10,868 nucleotides of DNA, from assembly GCA_037447655.1 (NCBI GenBank), contig JBBHKE010003157.1, forward strand, positions 1 to 10,868. Reading direction: 5' to 3'. Below are positions 1 through 6,146 of the stretch, piece after piece. A program made the position numbers and the translations under genes. The notes under the pieces were generated by a model. That model saw only the letters and a program-made list of their open reading frames with translations, ran no database searches and was not told the origin of the DNA. This stretch comes from Zygnema cylindricum. Its lineage: Eukaryota > Streptophyta > Zygnematophyceae > Zygnematales > Zygnemataceae. Every line of letters begins with the position of its first letter. Positions within the stretch are counted from its first letter, which is position 1.

Positions 1-1454
1 CTTATATTTTTCTCCATTATACTCACCCCATTTTCTAAACTTTCCTCACTCTCTCCCATGGAATTCTTTCCACTATCACTTTCTGACTTTATTCCCAATA
101 AATATTTCTCCTCCCCTAAACCTTTCATTCAACATTTCTCTTCTCCCCTATCCTCTAAAACCCCCTCTAGTTTTACTTCTCCCCTTTCCTCAGAATCCAT
201 TGAGGTCTCCCCATCCGGCCAGTTTTCTGTTTCCCACATATCTATAAAATTAACCATTTTATTTCTAACTCCCTCAGGTATCTCACTTCCCTTTTCTTCC
301 CTTATACCTCCAAAAGCACACTGTTGCTTTCGTGGAATTTTCGTGTACTTTTTTCTCTTCTCCATTCTACCGATGTGAAGAAGCTCCAAAATTTCCTCAT
401 CCTCTTTCTCCTCTTTCCCTTCTTCCTCCTCATTCACATACCAACTTCTAAGTTCTTCCAAACAAGAACACTCCTCCATATAGTGACCCGGTTTCCTACA
501 TACAAAGCAAACCCTTTTTTTCAAAGCTCCCCTTTCTTTTCCTCTCCCTCTCTTTCCACCAAAACTCCGATAAGGTTTACCTTTGTCTTTCTTACTCTCA
601 TCATGCTTACGGTCATCACCGCCGTTTTTCTCATCACGCTTCCGCCAGTCACCACCAGCTGCAAATGCATTCACCCTGGTACTTCCCTTACGAAGCTCCA
701 AAGTGCTTTCCCTCACAAGAATTATCCCTATGGTAATGCTCCAAGTCCATGAGGATCCATCCACTCCCTGCATAGGGTAAATGATGTCTTCGTACTCATA
801 TGGGAGTTTCATGATTAGTGTATTAATCTATCTCTCCTCAGATATATATATCCCACACTAGCAAGCTCAACATATAACGCAGCAATATCATTGCAAAACT
901 CTATCATGTTATCGCCTTTATAAACATAGGTCTTTATTTCTGTTTTACTAACTGCTGCCTCTGTATAGTCCCACTCTTATAAATCTGAATTAGTCTTTCC
1001 CAGATTTCCGAAGACTTGGTTATATTTAAAAGAGTGATAGATATAGACTTAGACACATATCTAAGTATGAAATGTTTTGCTATAGTGTTTTTATATTCCC
1101 AAATTTTTTTGTCATTTTATTCAGTTTTTAGTTCAGTTATAACCTCCACAAGTGGAACCATAGCGGAGAGCGTAGCTCCCCTCACCATCGGTGTCCCTTT
1201 ATCCTTCTCCTCTTTTCCCCCTTCTATGGTAATGATTTTCCCGTCACCTTTCGTTGCATCCTTACTCCGCTTGGTTTTCTGGAAAGCCCAAGATGATTCT
1301 CCATTGTGAGTTCCTCCAAAGCTCGGTGGCGGACACCTCACTTGTAAGGAAACAATTTCCCATAAGTGATTTTCGAAAGCATTCCCTCTATCGTAAACTC
1401 CCAGTAAATGAAGTCTGTTCCATCGAACATAGACACCCTAGATGGTGGGCCCAT
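1..1454 (-). pseudogene. gag: Ty1/copia retrotransposon gag, frameshifted (copia A)
   Basis: This is the capsid/nucleocapsid gene of a Ty1/copia LTR retrotransposon, read right to left. The probable start is the ATG at 1454-1452, inside the primer-binding site, or the in-frame ATG at 1430-1428. It is followed by FDGTDFIYWEFTIEGML, which matches the conserved FDG..F..WKF.I.. opening of copia gag. A stop lies at 1340-1338. A charged stretch then runs in another frame (about 1341-1117). The core resumes with IWEYKNTIAKHF and SSEIWERLIQIY, matching the W..KD.KA..II and A.E.W..L...Y pattern of the UBN2/copia gag domain, and breaks at 936-934. Next come LYVELASVG (stop at 817-815) and LIMKLPYEYE, the LL..LP..YE motif. 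The last segment is open to a TGA at 131-129 and holds a basic region and a CCHC knuckle. After that stop the same frame runs to the window edge. At least three frame changes mean it cannot be translated whole. Family call is firm; the exact start is inferred. Confidence 0.85.
468..509 (-). other. CCHC zinc knuckle of copia A gag
   Basis: The translated motif is CFVCRKPGHYMEEC, a perfect CX2CX4HX4C retroviral-type zinc knuckle, which in Gag binds the element's RNA. It sits in the longest open gag segment (818 to 129), after a Lys/Arg/Gly-rich basic stretch. All four zinc ligands are intact despite frameshifts elsewhere. The roughly 110 residues after it are strongly acidic and Lys-rich and contain no visible D-S/T-G protease motif. 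Confidence 0.9.
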
Positions 1455-1458
1455 AACC
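1446..1458 (-). promoter_or_regulatory. Primer-binding site for a half initiator tRNA-Met
   Basis: On the minus strand this reads GGTTATGGGCCCA, complementary to the anticodon-region sequence TGGGCCCATAACC of eukaryotic initiator tRNA-Met. Drosophila copia primes minus-strand DNA synthesis from a tRNA-iMet fragment cut in the anticodon region, with the same core placed directly next to the LTR. Here the bases just before it on the minus strand are TTTCA, ending in the canonical CA of an LTR. The FDG opening of gag follows within 30 bases. Motif, LTR terminus and gag position agree with one another. Confidence 0.8.
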
Positions 1459-1880
1459 TGAAATTCTATAAGCTCCATTGCCACACAAAATTCGCAGGTC
1501 CAAAGGAAGCTGATCTAGATAATGCCAACTCCAAGTTAATATAAACTCAAATGATTGACCCCTTCACAATCATAACCCCATAATAGCTTCACCCCCGTGA
1601 AGTAAGTCTTTCTATGTGCTCAGTTCCACCACAGAATGCAAAGCTAGGATATTAGTTTTGGATAACATTCCCCACTTTGACTTTCCTTTAGAAATGCAGC
1701 CACCCTGGCAGGCAAACACTCTGACCGACTACACCCCTGTGTAGCGTGGACTCCATTGGGTCCACAGCAAAAAGAATAACTGAAAATGGTCAATTGAGTT
1801 GATAGTTATGGCTGGCCAAAGTTTGCCTTTTATACAAGATGCTCTCTAGGAGAGGCGGCTACCTACCCAAAAATTCTAAG
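1459..1880 (-). repeat. 5' LTR of copia A, outer end not determined
   Basis: The inner end is set by the primer-binding site: on the minus strand the LTR closes with AATTTCA, so on the plus strand it opens with TGAAATT at 1459. The outer end cannot be fixed because the partner 3' LTR would lie beyond the left window edge. The given end (1880) is approximate. TGTTATCC near 1668 (minus strand) is a possible alternative outer end, giving an LTR of about 210 bp. A TATAAAAGG at 1834-1826 would fit a longer LTR of at least about 375 bp. No gene is visible here in any frame. The region could also include unrelated flanking DNA. Confidence 0.5.
1826..1834 (-). promoter_or_regulatory. Possible TATA box upstream of copia A
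   Basis: TATAAAAGG on the minus strand is a near-ideal TATA box in the right orientation to drive copia A transcription towards gag. Whether it lies inside the LTR is unknown, since the LTR outer end is undefined. No clear initiator sits at the usual 25-30 bases downstream. Confidence 0.25.
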
Positions 1881-2194
1881 TCCTAGTCCCTCTCTTAACC
1901 CCTTCTACTGAAGTACGGCGCCAATAAAAAGACTGTACTGTACAATAAAGTAGAGGTGCCGGAGTACTTTCTGTACGAAAACTGTACGACAGGACCATAC
2001 AGGTGACAACTGTCATATGCAAACATGTTATCTTGCGTTCCGGAGATTCCGCAATCCTCCAGTGCATTTCCACATGTCATTCGGAGTGGCGGCGCCAGAA
2101 AAAGCCAAGGCGGCCATTTTGGAATCTCGGCTCACACCACGGCAGTCGATTAATTCTGGCATTCATTTCTCCTCGTTGAAAATAGGTGTGCGGT

Positions 2195-2218
2195 ATTTGT
2201 TTCACCGTCGAAACAAAT
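2195..2218. repeat. 9-bp perfect inverted repeat in the conserved block of copy 1
   Basis: ATTTGTTTC at 2195-2203 pairs with GAAACAAAT at 2210-2218 across a 6-base loop. It lies between two GCGGTATT direct repeats (2190 and 2221). In copy 2 the right arm is unchanged (2922-2930) but the left arm has diverged to CATTTCG, so the perfect stem is not conserved although the flanking repeats and the right arm are. Confidence 0.5.
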
Positions 2219-2371
2219 GCGCGGTATTAGTTTCTCGAAATACCATAAACTGTACTATTCTAAACGGTATCTATGTAGTAAGAAATCTATTCGCGCCGTT
2301 AAAATTATCAAACCCTACATGTCCTAGCACTAGTCTTAGACTTAACGGGCAAAGCTAAGGGCTACAGGTTG

Positions 2372-2416
2372 TTTGACGGACGGTAGGTACCAAGATCAAA
2401 TCCTGGGTCCGTCAAA
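2372..2416 (+). other. Conserved stem-loop, copy 1 (10-bp perfect stem)
   Basis: TTTGACGGAC at 2372-2381 pairs perfectly with GTCCGTCAAA at 2407-2416. Inside it, GATCAAATCC resembles the B box/T-loop of tRNA genes (GWTCRANNC) and sits directly 5' of the closing strand, as a T arm sits before an acceptor stem. There is no room for D and anticodon arms, so it is not a normal tRNA. The same structure occurs in copy 2. Confidence 0.5.
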
Positions 2417-2544
2417 TATCTTTTTAGTAAACCTACCATTATCTACTCCTTTCTCTCTGGAGAGCTTAGGCAGCCATGGCTCCAGCTCCCTATTCAACCT
2501 TTAATGAGTACAACAAGTGTGGGGGCTTAGAGAAGAGAGTCAGA

Positions 2545-2569
2545 GGCAGACTGCCACTGCTCTTTTTTT
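2545..2569 (+). terminator. Possible Pol III-type end: short hairpin plus T7, copy 1
   Basis: GCAG (2546-2549) can pair with CTGC (2557-2560), followed by an uninterrupted run of seven T at 2563-2569. A T run of four or more terminates RNA polymerase III, and copy 2 has a stronger hairpin and T5 at the same place. That the repeat is transcribed at all is inference. Confidence 0.25.
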
Positions 2570-3095
2570 ATCCTAAATAAAGACATAGAAAATACTCAAA
2601 TATCAACACCTTTTAGTACTAAGGTACGGACCAATCAGAGGATTGTACCGTACAATAAAGTACAAGTGTCAGAGTACTTTCTGTACGGTATTTGTACTAC
2701 ATGGCCAAAACATTGACAACTGTCACATCCGGATTTGTTATCGTAATCTCTAGAGTTATTGTGATCCAAAGTGATTGTGCCACCTGTCATTTGACGTGGC
2801 GATGACCGAAAAACGCCAAAGCGCCCATTTCGCGATCTTGCCGCCCATCGTGGCCGTTCGATCAAATCCGACATTTAATTCTACCCGTCAAAAATATGTG
2901 CGCGGTATTCATTTCGCCGTCGAAACAAATGCGCGGTATTCTTTCCGCGAAGTACCGTTAACCGTACTATTATAAACTCTATCTTTTTACTAACGTCGTT
3001 AAATGAAATATCGTACGTCTAACTATTTAAATAATTATAAAATCTCATGTACATTTCCTAGACTATAAGATAACCCTACCGACTACTGGTTATTA

Positions 3096-3136
3096 TGACG
3101 GACACTAGGTACTTTGATCAAATCCTAGGTCCGTCA
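3096..3136 (+). other. Conserved stem-loop, copy 2 (13-bp stem with one bulge)
   Basis: TGACGGAC (3096-3103) pairs with GTCCGTCA (3129-3136). After a bulged A, CTAGG (3105-3109) pairs with CCTAG (3124-3128), leaving a 14-base loop that contains GATCAAAT. Copy 1 has the same outer stem and an inner GTAGG/CCTGG helix that mostly pairs. The stem is better kept than much of the surrounding repeat. Confidence 0.5.
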
Positions 3137-3265
3137 ATATCTTTTTGGTAAATCTACTAGAAACTACTCTTGTCTCTCTAGAAAGCCTAGGCAGCCATGG
3201 CTCTAGCTCCCTCTCCAGCCTTCAGTGACTACATCAAGTGTGGGGGCTTGGAGAAGGGAGTTAAA

Positions 3266-3287
3266 GGCAGACTACCTCTGCCTTTTT
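3266..3287 (+). terminator. Hairpin plus T5 near the end of repeat copy 2
   Basis: GGCAGA (3266-3271) pairs perfectly with TCTGCC (3277-3282) over a CTACC loop and is followed directly by five T. It lies at the same place as the hairpin and T7 of copy 1. This could mark the end of a Pol III transcript that would include the upstream B-box-like sequence. Confidence 0.3.
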
Positions 3288-3330
3288 CCTATCCTAATAT
3301 AGACCTAGAAAATACACAAATCTCAACATA

Positions 3331-4120
3331 ATCCGCTATACCAAAGCGTCCCAAAAGGTCAAAGATGAAGGGATTTCAGAAAGACTGAGATTTTCGTGGA
3401 CCGGTTGCGAAGAACTTGAATGCCCAAGTAATAACTGAGTTCGCCAAGATCCGTCATGTTAAAATGGAATCCGTCATGTTAATATGGTCTCAAATTAATG
3501 CTTTGACAGCATGAATTTTAGAGAGGGAATGGCCAACAAAAAGAAGATCGTCAACAAAAATGACAACATTGATGACGAGGCGTTAGAGATACGAGATTAA
3601 ATACAGAAATCCACATCAATCTGAGTAAAGCTTTCTTTACGCATGACGGTATCCATAATGTGGTTACATAGGGCAATTTTTTTAAGCCATCTATAGTTTT
3701 GATAAGACGACATACGAGATGTTTAAAGCCTGGGAAATGAGGCCTTCAAGTTGATACATATAAATGTTTTCGGAAAAGACACCATTTATAAAAGCATTTT
3801 CTACATCCATTTGATGAACATGAAAATCGTGTCCAACAGCCACAGTACGAAGAGTGCCAATAGATGCCAAGCCAGCCACTCGAACATCGATTTCAGTGAA
3901 GTCAATACCTTCGATTTAAGAAAAACCCTTCTCCAACGACCATTATATTTGTCCACCGATCCATGTTCCTTTTGCTGACATGGAAGAACCATCTCGAGTC
4001 GATTACCTTTCTTTTCAAAGGTAAGGGAACTTAATTCCATGTCGAAATTCGACATCAATAACAGTTCTCCAAAGGGAGGCATCAAGTTGTTTAAGGCGGT
4101 TTTGAGAAAGAGAGGGGCCA
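3331..4120 (-). pseudogene. copia B reverse transcriptase domain, truncated
   Basis: Pieces of the RVT_2 reverse transcriptase in several frames. Near 4000-3940 GSVDKYNGRWRRVF matches the GS..RYKARLV.(R/K)GF motif. Then LASIGTLRTVAVGHDFHVHQ and HQMDVENAFINGVFSENIYM (within 3879-3755) give the first catalytic-Asp motif, with the Asp codon at 3807-3805. After a frame change, VVIFVDDLLFVGHS keeps the catalytic Y/F-V-D-D box (codons 3558-3547). Next is MTDLGELSYYLGIQVLRNRS, the DLGEL.Y.LG.. motif. The last recognisable block is DLLGRFGIADY at about 3370-3328, where homology stops at the junction with the repeat. Catalytic residues survive, but stops (for example after KALI, near 3500) and frame changes make it non-functional. 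Confidence 0.88.
3449..3488 (+). repeat. 20-bp tandem duplication inside the copia B RT
   Basis: Two adjacent 20-bp units (3449-3468 and 3469-3488) share 18 of 20 bases and carry ATCCGTCATGTTAA. The unit is part of the sequence encoding NMTDLGEL, just after the FVDD box. Because 20 is not a multiple of three, the duplication shifts the reading frame, so it helped destroy the ORF or arose afterwards. Confidence 0.85.
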
Positions 4121-4660
4121 TAATGAGAGAGGTAATGGCCTTAACCGAGTAGGCATAAGTATGACAGGAAAGCCCTATAGAGGTAATAAGAGGGGAGAGA
4201 GGAGCCAGAGCACGAGGGGTATTTCGCTCGGGTAATTGGGAAGGGGAAGGGGTCAGCTGCGAAAGAGATTTGTGGGAAAATAAGGTGGGGGGAAGAGTAT
4301 CAAAGCGAGGATCATCATGAGAAAAAGAGAGGGAATTTGAGGTAATAGTAGGATATTTAGAGGTTGTAGCATGATCGAGAAGAAGAACGGATGAATGATT
4401 TATAGAAGTGATGGAAGGACCGCAAACTGTAAGACATCGGAGGAGGGGAATGGGGAGGAAAGGGAATGATTGGAGAGGGTAAAGAGGGAGAGAGGGGAGG
4501 CGTCGAGGGAACCGGCGGGTTTGAATGGGCAGGTTTTGAGATTGTTAGGTAAGAGAGATTTGATCGGTAAGGAGATGCTCAGGAAGGATTGAGGAGAGAG
4601 TGAAGGGAGGGAGCGGAAAGGGGGGAAGCGAGGAGCGAGTAAGACAAAGTTCGAAGAATT
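4121..4660 (-). pseudogene. copia B integrase-RT hinge, low complexity
   Basis: Strongly purine-rich on the plus strand, hence C/T-rich on the coding minus strand, where it reads as Ser/Pro/Leu-rich protein in several frames. Copia polyproteins usually carry a variable, low-complexity linker between the integrase C-terminus and reverse transcriptase. Position and composition fit that linker, and no conserved motif is expected or seen. There is nothing else in this stretch that I can call. Confidence 0.5.
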
Positions 4661-5345
4661 TGTGTTTTATTAGAAGTTTACTTCTTTGGGGTGATGGCAC
4701 GTCGTTTGAAAAGGACAACCGGTAAAGTAAGATTCGTAATATGGAGCGTATCCATTAAATATGACGTGAAAAGTGCGAGCATTTTGATTGGAGAAGATAT
4801 TTGTACGACGTTTCAGATCCAAAGATTCGAAGGTGGCAAATATTTGGTTTAACGGAGGACCACGCTTCCATGGGAGCATAATCGTTTTTGATAAAAAGCT
4901 AATGGGACACGGATCGCTTAAGTAGTTACCGCATACAACGACCTCTGCCCAAAATTCTAACGCCACATGGAGAGCGCCGTTTCAATTAACATGAGATTGT
5001 ACCTTTATGGTTATGATGCGCCGTTAACTGGCAAGAGGTTCCATGTTGCGCATAATTGGTTGGAGACAAGCATAAGGCCTCGAAGTGTTTTGGAATCGTT
5101 TTTGGTAGGAATTTTAAGCCAGCGCCTTAAAACTCGTGAAAGCGTACAAACACGTCACATTTGTGAGAGATTCTGTACACTACAAAAAAAAAATGGCGCG
5201 ATAATAAACGCGACAAAATATTTACATCCGTTTGAAACCGCGTGTGATCATGGGTCCACGCACTTAAAAATGGATGATTCAAAGTGGTTTAATGACAAGT
5301 GTACTGTAGTGTTAGTTGAAAAAGAGTGACGTGGCATTTTCCTTT
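4661..5345 (-). pseudogene. copia B integrase core and C-terminal region, fragmented
   Basis: Right to left, the pieces are: KMPRHSF (about 5345-5320, the GK..R..F of the pre-integrase/integrase junction); KPL.IIH..VRGPM (about 5300-5250, matching P.E.IH.D..GPM, with the first catalytic Asp codon replaced by a stop); SNGCKYFVAFI (matching G..Y..TFID, Asp lost); KCDVFVRFHEF (matching K.EVF..F..F); QNTSRPY with YAQHGT (matching ..TS.PYTPQQNG); LIETALSM (matching L.E.ARSM). The open segment 4966-4670 holds LEFWAEVVVCGNYLSD, matching the P..FWAEAV..A.YL.NR block, and FHVIFNGYAPY, matching the C.F.GY block. At least four frame changes occur. A few codons between ALSM and EFWAEV appear deleted. Two catalytic acidic positions are missing, so it is inactive. 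Confidence 0.8.
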
Positions 5346-5790
5346 GCATGCTAACCATAGCATGTTAGAAAAAAAAAACCTGTAGAAGATTTGGCAAAGT
5401 ACAATAGACAAACTATCGTTGTTTAAGTATCATTTTAAAGCAAAAATTTTGTTTTGACAAACATTTCAATAGGTACATAGAATCTCGAGTTACGCTTATA
5501 ATTACAGTGGTTATGTCGTTTCTATAAATGAAATATATTGTCATAAATAACGCTTTTAGCCGTTTAGGCCTTTGAAGGTGGCGGAGGCTTTAAGAGGTGG
5601 CGTCATTTACTGAAAAAAGATTTTTAGACAGACCAGTTTCAAAAAGTACGTTGCGAATGTCAATGGGTGCATTAATGACGTTAACGTCCCCAGAGTGAAT
5701 GGCCAATAAGATTACGTCGTCTCCTACGCGAATTTGCTAGTAGATAGTAAAGTACAAATTGAGTAAAACAATAGGACTTTGGTGAGAGCT
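5346..5790 (-). pseudogene. copia B protease remnant and pre-integrase region
   Basis: QIRVGDDVILLAIHSGDVNV (near 5737-5675) matches the I.VGD...I...G.G.V part of the copia aspartic protease, and LNLYFTIY just before it recalls the ..WF..Y segment. In the same frame IRNVLFETGLSKNLFSV (about 5660-5607) matches the conserved L.DVLYVP.L..NLLSV block. ITTVIISVTRDSMYLL (about 5530-5475) matches the GTR.G.LY.L end of that region. The active-site DSGA is not visible, so the protease is dead or its centre is deleted. The expected LWH.RLGH zinc-binding part of the pre-integrase is not recognisable at 5470-5346. Confidence 0.7.
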
Positions 5791-6010
5791 GATGACTTGT
5801 GGTAGATTTCATGCATTGTTGAGAATTCGTACGCTCTCTTGTTTCATTCGCGGCAGATTTTGGTCTTGCTCCTGTACAGACTACTGTAGTGTGGATGAGG
5901 TGGTGACTGGTGGTAGGTTTCCGGCATATGGACAAATCCGTACATGCTCTTGTTTCACGGCGGCGGATTCTGGTCGTGGTCCCGTACAGACTTTCAATGT
6001 TGTGTGAATT
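5791..6010 (-). repeat. Two tandem 110-bp units at the gag end of copia B
   Basis: Units at about 5791-5900 and 5901-6010 share recognisable sequence along their length, for example TTGTGGTAGATTT against TGGTGGTAGGTTT and CTCTTGTTTCA in both. On the coding strand the two stay in one frame over their conserved part and read ETRERTNSQQCMKSTTSHQL and ETRACTDLSICRKPTTSHHL. They lie just N-terminal to the protease, where copia Gag carries its CCHC knuckle, and the C.KP...H wording resembles a mutated knuckle (copia A has CRKPGHYMEEC). Neither unit has the full CX2CX4HX4C. That this was a duplicated zinc knuckle is inference. Confidence 0.55.
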
Positions 6011-6025
6011 GCCATTTCGCGTCAG

Positions 6026-6041
6026 TACACTTTAAAGTGTA
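6026..6041. repeat. 16-bp perfect palindrome
   Basis: TACACTTTAAAGTGTA is perfectly self-complementary. It lies between the gag end of copia B and MITE 1 in otherwise anonymous AT-rich sequence (6011-6146) where I see no gene. Function unknown. Confidence 0.6.
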
Positions 6042-6146
6042 GAAAGTTGACGTTTAAATCATAACTCATAGATGTCTCATTCGTACACATTTTTACTATT
6101 TTACGAAAATTGGTTATTTTTAAAAAAAAATGAAATTTTAGTAGAA

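Larger units (their letters stand above)
1913..2610 (+). repeat. Tandem repeat of about 711 bp, copy 1
   Basis: First of two head-to-tail copies of an unrecognised, apparently non-coding repeat. Matching landmarks lie 711-721 bp apart in the two copies: GTACGG at 1913 and 2624, the shared 24-bp block at 2205-2228 and 2917-2940, and GGCAGCCATGGCTC at 2469 and 3190. By eye, identity is roughly two-thirds overall and higher in the last 240 bp. The parts in order are: a GTAC-rich 5' segment (six GTAC sites at 1913-1987), a middle with GCGGTATT repeated 31 bp apart (2190 and 2221), a stem-loop (2372-2416), a conserved GGCAGCCATGGCTC segment and a hairpin with a T run near 2545-2569. Short ORFs here are not conserved with copy 2, so I do not call a gene. 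No terminal inverted repeats or poly-A tail define a class. Confidence 0.8.
2624..3330 (+). repeat. Tandem repeat of about 711 bp, copy 2
   Basis: Second copy, in the same orientation as copy 1 and separated from it by about 13 bases. It keeps the GTAC cluster (seven sites at 2624-2697, with the same spacing as copy 1 for those shared), the 24-bp identical block at 2917-2940, GCGGTATT 31 bp apart (2902 and 2933), the stem-loop and the hairpin plus T run. Its right end (AATACACAAATCTCAACA, compared with AATACTCAAATATCAACA in copy 1) abuts the truncated reverse transcriptase of copia B at about 3328-3331. This implies that copia was interrupted or deleted at this junction. Unclassified; possibly a composite SINE-like or non-autonomous element, or a locally duplicated sequence. 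Confidence 0.8.
3331..6010 (-). pseudogene. pol: Ty1/copia gag-pol remnant (copia B)
   Basis: This is a decayed copia polyprotein read right to left. Domain order on the minus strand is end of gag (6010-5791), protease remnant (about 5790-5690), pre-integrase (about 5690-5330), integrase (about 5330-4661), low-complexity hinge (4660-4121) and reverse transcriptase (4120-3331). Integrase before reverse transcriptase is diagnostic of Ty1/copia rather than gypsy. There are many stops and frame changes and no long ORF. The gag N-terminus is missing at the right, as are RNase H and both LTRs. The left end stops at the edge of the 711-bp tandem repeat. It is separate from copia A: both are on the minus strand, but copia A's gag lies on the wrong side of this reverse transcriptase. 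Subdomains are listed separately. Confidence 0.85.

Noticed and set aside
58-780. Plus-strand open frames at 58-378, 324-752 and 583-780
   Set aside because: They are antisense shadows of the minus-strand copia A gag; their Ser/Pro/Phe-rich composition mirrors the Glu/Lys/Arg/Gly-rich gag strand.
780-842. CTGAGGA followed by GAAAC on the minus strand, another hammerhead-like pairing
   Set aside because: It lies in the gag coding region and the intervening bases form no stem II.
1-1454. copia A gag and copia B pol as one element
   Set aside because: Both are on the minus strand, but gag with its PBS lies downstream of the reverse transcriptase, the wrong order for a single element.
1254-1544. 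Plus-strand 96-codon frame
   Set aside because: It is antisense to the gag N-terminus, PBS and LTR end, which have specific motif support.
2195-2228. Hammerhead-ribozyme-like GTCGAAAC in the conserved block of the tandem repeat
   Set aside because: The required CTGANGA core segment is not found at a suitable distance in either copy, and the stems do not form a three-way junction.
2344-2416. A complete tRNA gene or tRNA-headed SINE
   Set aside because: B-box-like and acceptor-like parts exist, but there is no A box, D arm or anticodon arm, and the segment upstream of the stem is not conserved between copies.
4967-5329. Plus-strand 120-codon open frame
   Set aside because: It is antisense to the integrase core of copia B, where several conserved integrase motifs are readable in order on the minus strand.
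5787-5797. CTGATGA motif as a ribozyme core
   Set aside because: There is no GAAAC partner with a supporting stem nearby; it lies in the duplicated gag-end sequence.
5792-6007. Plus-strand Cys/Arg/Phe-rich 71-codon repeat protein
   Set aside because: The repetition is explained by the 110-bp DNA duplication, and the opposite strand fits the position of the copia B gag end.
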